A program made the position numbers and the translations under genes. From CAZYHS01 sp964647545 (GTDB lineage Bacteria; UBA10199; GCA-002796325; 1-14-0-20-49-13), in NCBI GenBank assembly GCA_964647545.1, contig CAZYHS010000017.1, positions 1 through 41,013 of the forward strand: a stretch of 41,013 bases of DNA. The letters run 5' to 3'. Shown piece after piece: positions 38,926 to 41,013 of the stretch. The notes under the pieces are model-generated. The model was not told where the DNA came from. It did not search any database and was given only the letters and a program-made list of their open reading frames with translations. Positions within the stretch are counted from its first letter, which is position 1; each line of letters opens with the position of its first letter.

Positions 38926-39498
38926 TTATAGCGATGGATTTATGGCGTTCGCTATAGTTTGATGGCTAACGCCAAGAACAGTTGCTATGTGCCTGTAGCT
39001 TTTACCTTGGCCGCGAAGTTCTTTGGCCTCTTCAATATTTAATGCCAATGGAATACGCCCACAATGTTTGCCACGCTTCTTAGCGGCTGCCATACCAGCC
39101 TTTACACGCTCGCCAATAATAGCTCGCTCAAACTCCGCTACGGCCCCTAAAAACGTGAAAACCATACGACCAGCGGGCGTAGTAGTATCTATAGCCTCTT
39201 GAAGGCTTATAAAGGCAATGTTAAGCGTTTGTAACTCTGTTAGAACAGTCAATAAGTGCTGAACTGAACGCCCTAGACGGTCTATCTTCCACACGGCCAC
39301 GGCATCAAATTTACGCCTTCTTGCGTCTGCAAGCATTTCGTCTAGGGCAGGGCGTGAAGCCTTTGCTCCAGAGATGTGATCGACGTATTCCTTGAAGATA
39401 ACCAAGTTTCTGTTTTTGGCGTATTGCTTCAAGGCATCCAACTGGAGGTCTTCTTTTTGATCGTCCGTTGAGACGCGGCAATAGATGGCTATCTTCAT
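38926..39498 (-). CDS. serine recombinase (resolvase/invertase family)
   Basis: A 190-residue recombinase of Tn3-resolvase/Gin type. Nucleophile Ser10 lies in YCRVSTDDQ; DRLGRSVQHL (about 73-82) and the EFERAIIGERVKAGMAAAKKRGK segment (about 122-145) complete the catalytic core and long helix, and a C-terminal DNA-binding helix-turn-helix includes KSYRHIATVLGVSHQTIANAI. It probably acts at a site in the AT-rich region upstream (39499-39674). It could resolve or invert element DNA; the tyrosine integrase is the likely integration enzyme. Confidence 0.93.
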   Translation of the reverse strand: MKIAIYCRVSTDDQKEDLQLDALKQYAKNRNLVIFKEYVDHISGAKASRPALDEMLADARRRKFDAVAVWKIDRLGRSVQHLLTVLTELQTLNIAFISLQEAIDTTTPAGRMVFTFLGAVAEFERAIIGERVKAGMAAAKKRGKHCGRIPLALNIEEAKELRGQGKSYRHIATVLGVSHQTIANAINPSL

Positions 39499-39623
39499 AT
39501 CAATTTATTTATCCATATGTGAAATATACGTTTATTTACAATAACCTTCATGCATGATAATACATGAAATGTCAATTTAAATTTATATATACGACTTAAT
39601 TTATATATTTTAATAAATAGTAT

Positions 39624-39652
39624 TTGACTTTTAAAGTTATTAAAGATATCAA
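39624..39652 (+). promoter_or_regulatory. probable promoter of the ATPase operon
   Basis: TTGACT (39624-39629) and TATCAA (39647-39652) have a 17-bp spacer and stand about 22 bp before the ATPase start at 39675, with AGGAG at 39661-39665 between. The region 39499-39670 is very AT-rich and shared with the divergent recombinase. Confidence 0.55.
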
Positions 39653-39674
39653 TCACATACAGGAGATTGAATGT

Positions 39675-40907
39675 ATGACTAATGCTATAGGTACTCAAAA
39701 ATTCCTAAACCCATTTAAACCTGGCGCAGGACATATGCCACCTTATTTAGCTGGTCGTGAAAAAGAAATTTCTGAGTTTAAAAAATTATTAAGTCAAACT
39801 ACAATTTTACAGAATTTGGTATTAACAGGCTTACGTGGAATAGGAAAAACTGTTTTACTAGAAACATTTAAGCCAGTAGCTATTCAGTCTGAGTGGTTGT
39901 GGGCGGGTACTGACTTGTCTGAGGCTAGTAGCGTTAGCGAGGATAATCTTGTTATTAGAATTCTAACAGATTTGTCCATGGTAACATCTTCCATAGTAGT
40001 GAGCTCTCAAGAGAAGTCGAAGATCGGATTTGGTACTGATACAAGCGTAACCAATACAACGCTTACATTTCCAATTTTAAAATATCTCTATGATTCAACA
40101 CCAGGACTAGCCGCCGATAAGTTAAAGGCTGTGTTTGAGTTTGTATGGCCATATATTAAAAAAATCGGGAAATGTGGTATTATATTTGCCTATGATGAAG
40201 CCCAGAATCTAGCAGATTACGCAGCAAAGGAACAATACCCTTTTTCGCTATTATTGGATGTTTTTCAATCGATACAACGAAAAGAAATTCCATTTATGCT
40301 TGTTTTAACTGGCCTTCCTACGCTGTTTCCTAAGTTAGTTGAAACAAGAACTTACTCTGAAAGAATGTTTCATTTAATATTTTTAGACCCGCTATCTCGG
40401 GAAGAAACAATTGAAGCTGTAAACAAGCCACTCAAGAGTAGTTCATGTCCAATTCTTATGGCTAAAGAATCTGTAGAGGGAATATGGAAAGCAACACGAG
40501 GCTATCCATATTTCATACAATATGTTTGTAGAGAAGTTTATGACATTTGGATACAAAGCACGGTTAGTGGGAATGAGCCGCCTACAATACCACTTATTGA
40601 AATTATTAATAAGTTGGATGCGGATTTTTTTGCTGGAAGGTGGGCTCGCGCTACCGATAGGCAGCGTGACCTGTTGTATATAATAGCGCAGTTACCAAGT
40701 GGTGATGAAGAATTTACAGTGCAGGAAATAATGGCTAATGATTCATATAAGCAATTAACAAAACAATTTAGCAGTAGCCACATAAATCAAATGCTTGCAT
40801 CTCTTGCAGACAACGGATTGGTTTATAAAAATCGTCATGGTAAATACTCTTTTGCGGTACCACTGCTTGGAGAGTTTATTAAAAGGCAGTCAGATGTTAC
40901 AAAATGA
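39675..40907 (+). CDS. P-loop ATPase (AAA/STAND-like) of a two-gene unit
   Basis: A 410-residue soluble ATPase. The start at 39675 is 9 bp after AGGAG. Order of motifs: YLAGREKEISEFKKLL (a common lead-in of AAA_16/archaeal-type ATPases), Walker A GLRGIGKT (52-59), Walker B IIFAYDEAQ (169-177), a sensor-like LTGLPTLFP (about 208-216), then a helical lid and a C-terminal winged helix (about 320-395, RQRDLLYIIAQLP and QMLASLADNGLVYK). This layout is seen in regulatory or defence-related ATPases of mobile elements. It overlaps the next gene by 14 bp. Function is not assigned. Confidence 0.85.
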   Translation: MTNAIGTQKFLNPFKPGAGHMPPYLAGREKEISEFKKLLSQTTILQNLVLTGLRGIGKTVLLETFKPVAIQSEWLWAGTDLSEASSVSEDNLVIRILTDLSMVTSSIVVSSQEKSKIGFGTDTSVTNTTLTFPILKYLYDSTPGLAADKLKAVFEFVWPYIKKIGKCGIIFAYDEAQNLADYAAKEQYPFSLLLDVFQSIQRKEIPFMLVLTGLPTLFPKLVETRTYSERMFHLIFLDPLSREETIEAVNKPLKSSSCPILMAKESVEGIWKATRGYPYFIQYVCREVYDIWIQSTVSGNEPPTIPLIEIINKLDADFFAGRWARATDRQRDLLYIIAQLPSGDEEFTVQEIMANDSYKQLTKQFSSSHINQMLASLADNGLVYKNRHGKYSFAVPLLGEFIKRQSDVTK

Positions 40908-41013
40908 TGTCAATAAAGGTGTGCCTTATTTGACGAGACAAGCATTGAAATTGGGGTTTGATTTATTAGAGGATTTTAGCTTGATAGTGAGCAACCCTTT
41001 TTTGACATATAGT
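40894..41013 (+). CDS. 5' end of an unknown gene cut by the window, partner of the ATPase
   Basis: An ATG at 40894 opens a frame that continues without stop through the last base, giving 40 residues beginning MLQNDVNKGVPYLTRQALKL. AAAAGG stands about 9 bp upstream. The other two forward frames close within the region. It overlaps the ATPase gene by 14 bp, so the two are translationally coupled and probably act together. Too little is visible to recognise a domain. Confidence 0.68.
   Translation, partial: MLQNDVNKGVPYLTRQALKLGFDLLEDFSLIVSNPFLTYS

Larger units (their letters stand above)
35393..41013. mobile_element. integrated element at tRNA-fMet (right part outside window)
   Basis: Starting just after the tRNA 3' end, the DNA changes to lower GC and different gene content: tyrosine integrase next to the tRNA, excisionase-like HTH, small unknown genes, XRE regulator, serine recombinase and an ATPase operon. 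This is the arrangement of a genomic island or integrative element using a tRNA 3' end as attachment site. The far end, where a copy of the tRNA 3' sequence should lie, is not in the window, so the size and class are unknown. Confidence 0.8.

Overview
The window reads as chromosomal DNA from a diderm (Gram-negative) bacterium of deltaproteobacterial type. It carries a BamA/Skp outer-membrane assembly cluster next to lysS and a LolC/E-LolD lipoprotein exporter, an OMPP1/FadL-like barrel and a signal-peptide lipoprotein. No species can be named from sequence alone. The first ~34.4 kb is dense, mid-GC housekeeping DNA with many 4-base ATGA start/stop overlaps. From ~35.4 kb to the end the DNA is AT-richer, mostly on the minus strand, and looks acquired.

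1-6.3 kb: truncated trmB; thrC; larE and larB for nickel-pincer nucleotide synthesis (no larC here); a DMT transporter; a very lysine-rich 26-residue peptide gene between a perfect consensus promoter and a strong terminator; pyruvoyl arginine decarboxylase plus agmatinase (arginine to agmatine to putrescine); a GGQ release-factor-like protein. 6.4-18.2 kb: lysS-lolC/E-lolC/E-lolD-bamA-skp, a Trm112/FHA fusion, yicC-gmk-spoT. 18.2-29.4 kb: rpmB (minus), yraN, then acyl-CoA ligase, DUF4870, DUF2752, SCP2, nadE, rsmI and a membrane-anchored unknown. After these come a two-gene NfnAB-type flavoprotein/Fe-S oxidoreductase, a TudS/DUF1722 protein and two tandem paralogues of unknown function. 29.4-34.4 kb: an outer-membrane barrel and a lipoprotein on the minus strand, then a HAD sugar-phosphatase-like enzyme and an OPA-family sugar-phosphate antiporter.

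34.5-35.4 kb is the most unusual locus. An intact initiator tRNA (tRNA-fMet) is preceded by two tandem 362-bp units. Each unit is the first 31 nt of the same tRNA, interrupted in its D-loop by a 102-bp double-hairpin palindrome, followed by a small GIY-YIG nuclease gene that runs back into the tRNA 5' end. The stop codon of the second nuclease lies in the D-loop of the functional tRNA. The likely tRNA promoter lies upstream of both units, 724 bp further away than it would be without them.

35.4-41.0 kb: an integrated element entering at the 3' side of the same tRNA. It has a tyrosine integrase, an excisionase-like HTH protein, small unknown proteins, an XRE regulator and a serine recombinase. 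Divergent from these is an operon of a P-loop ATPase and a partner gene cut by the window end. The ATPase pair is the best candidate for an accessory (possibly defence) module, but its second gene is almost entirely outside the window.
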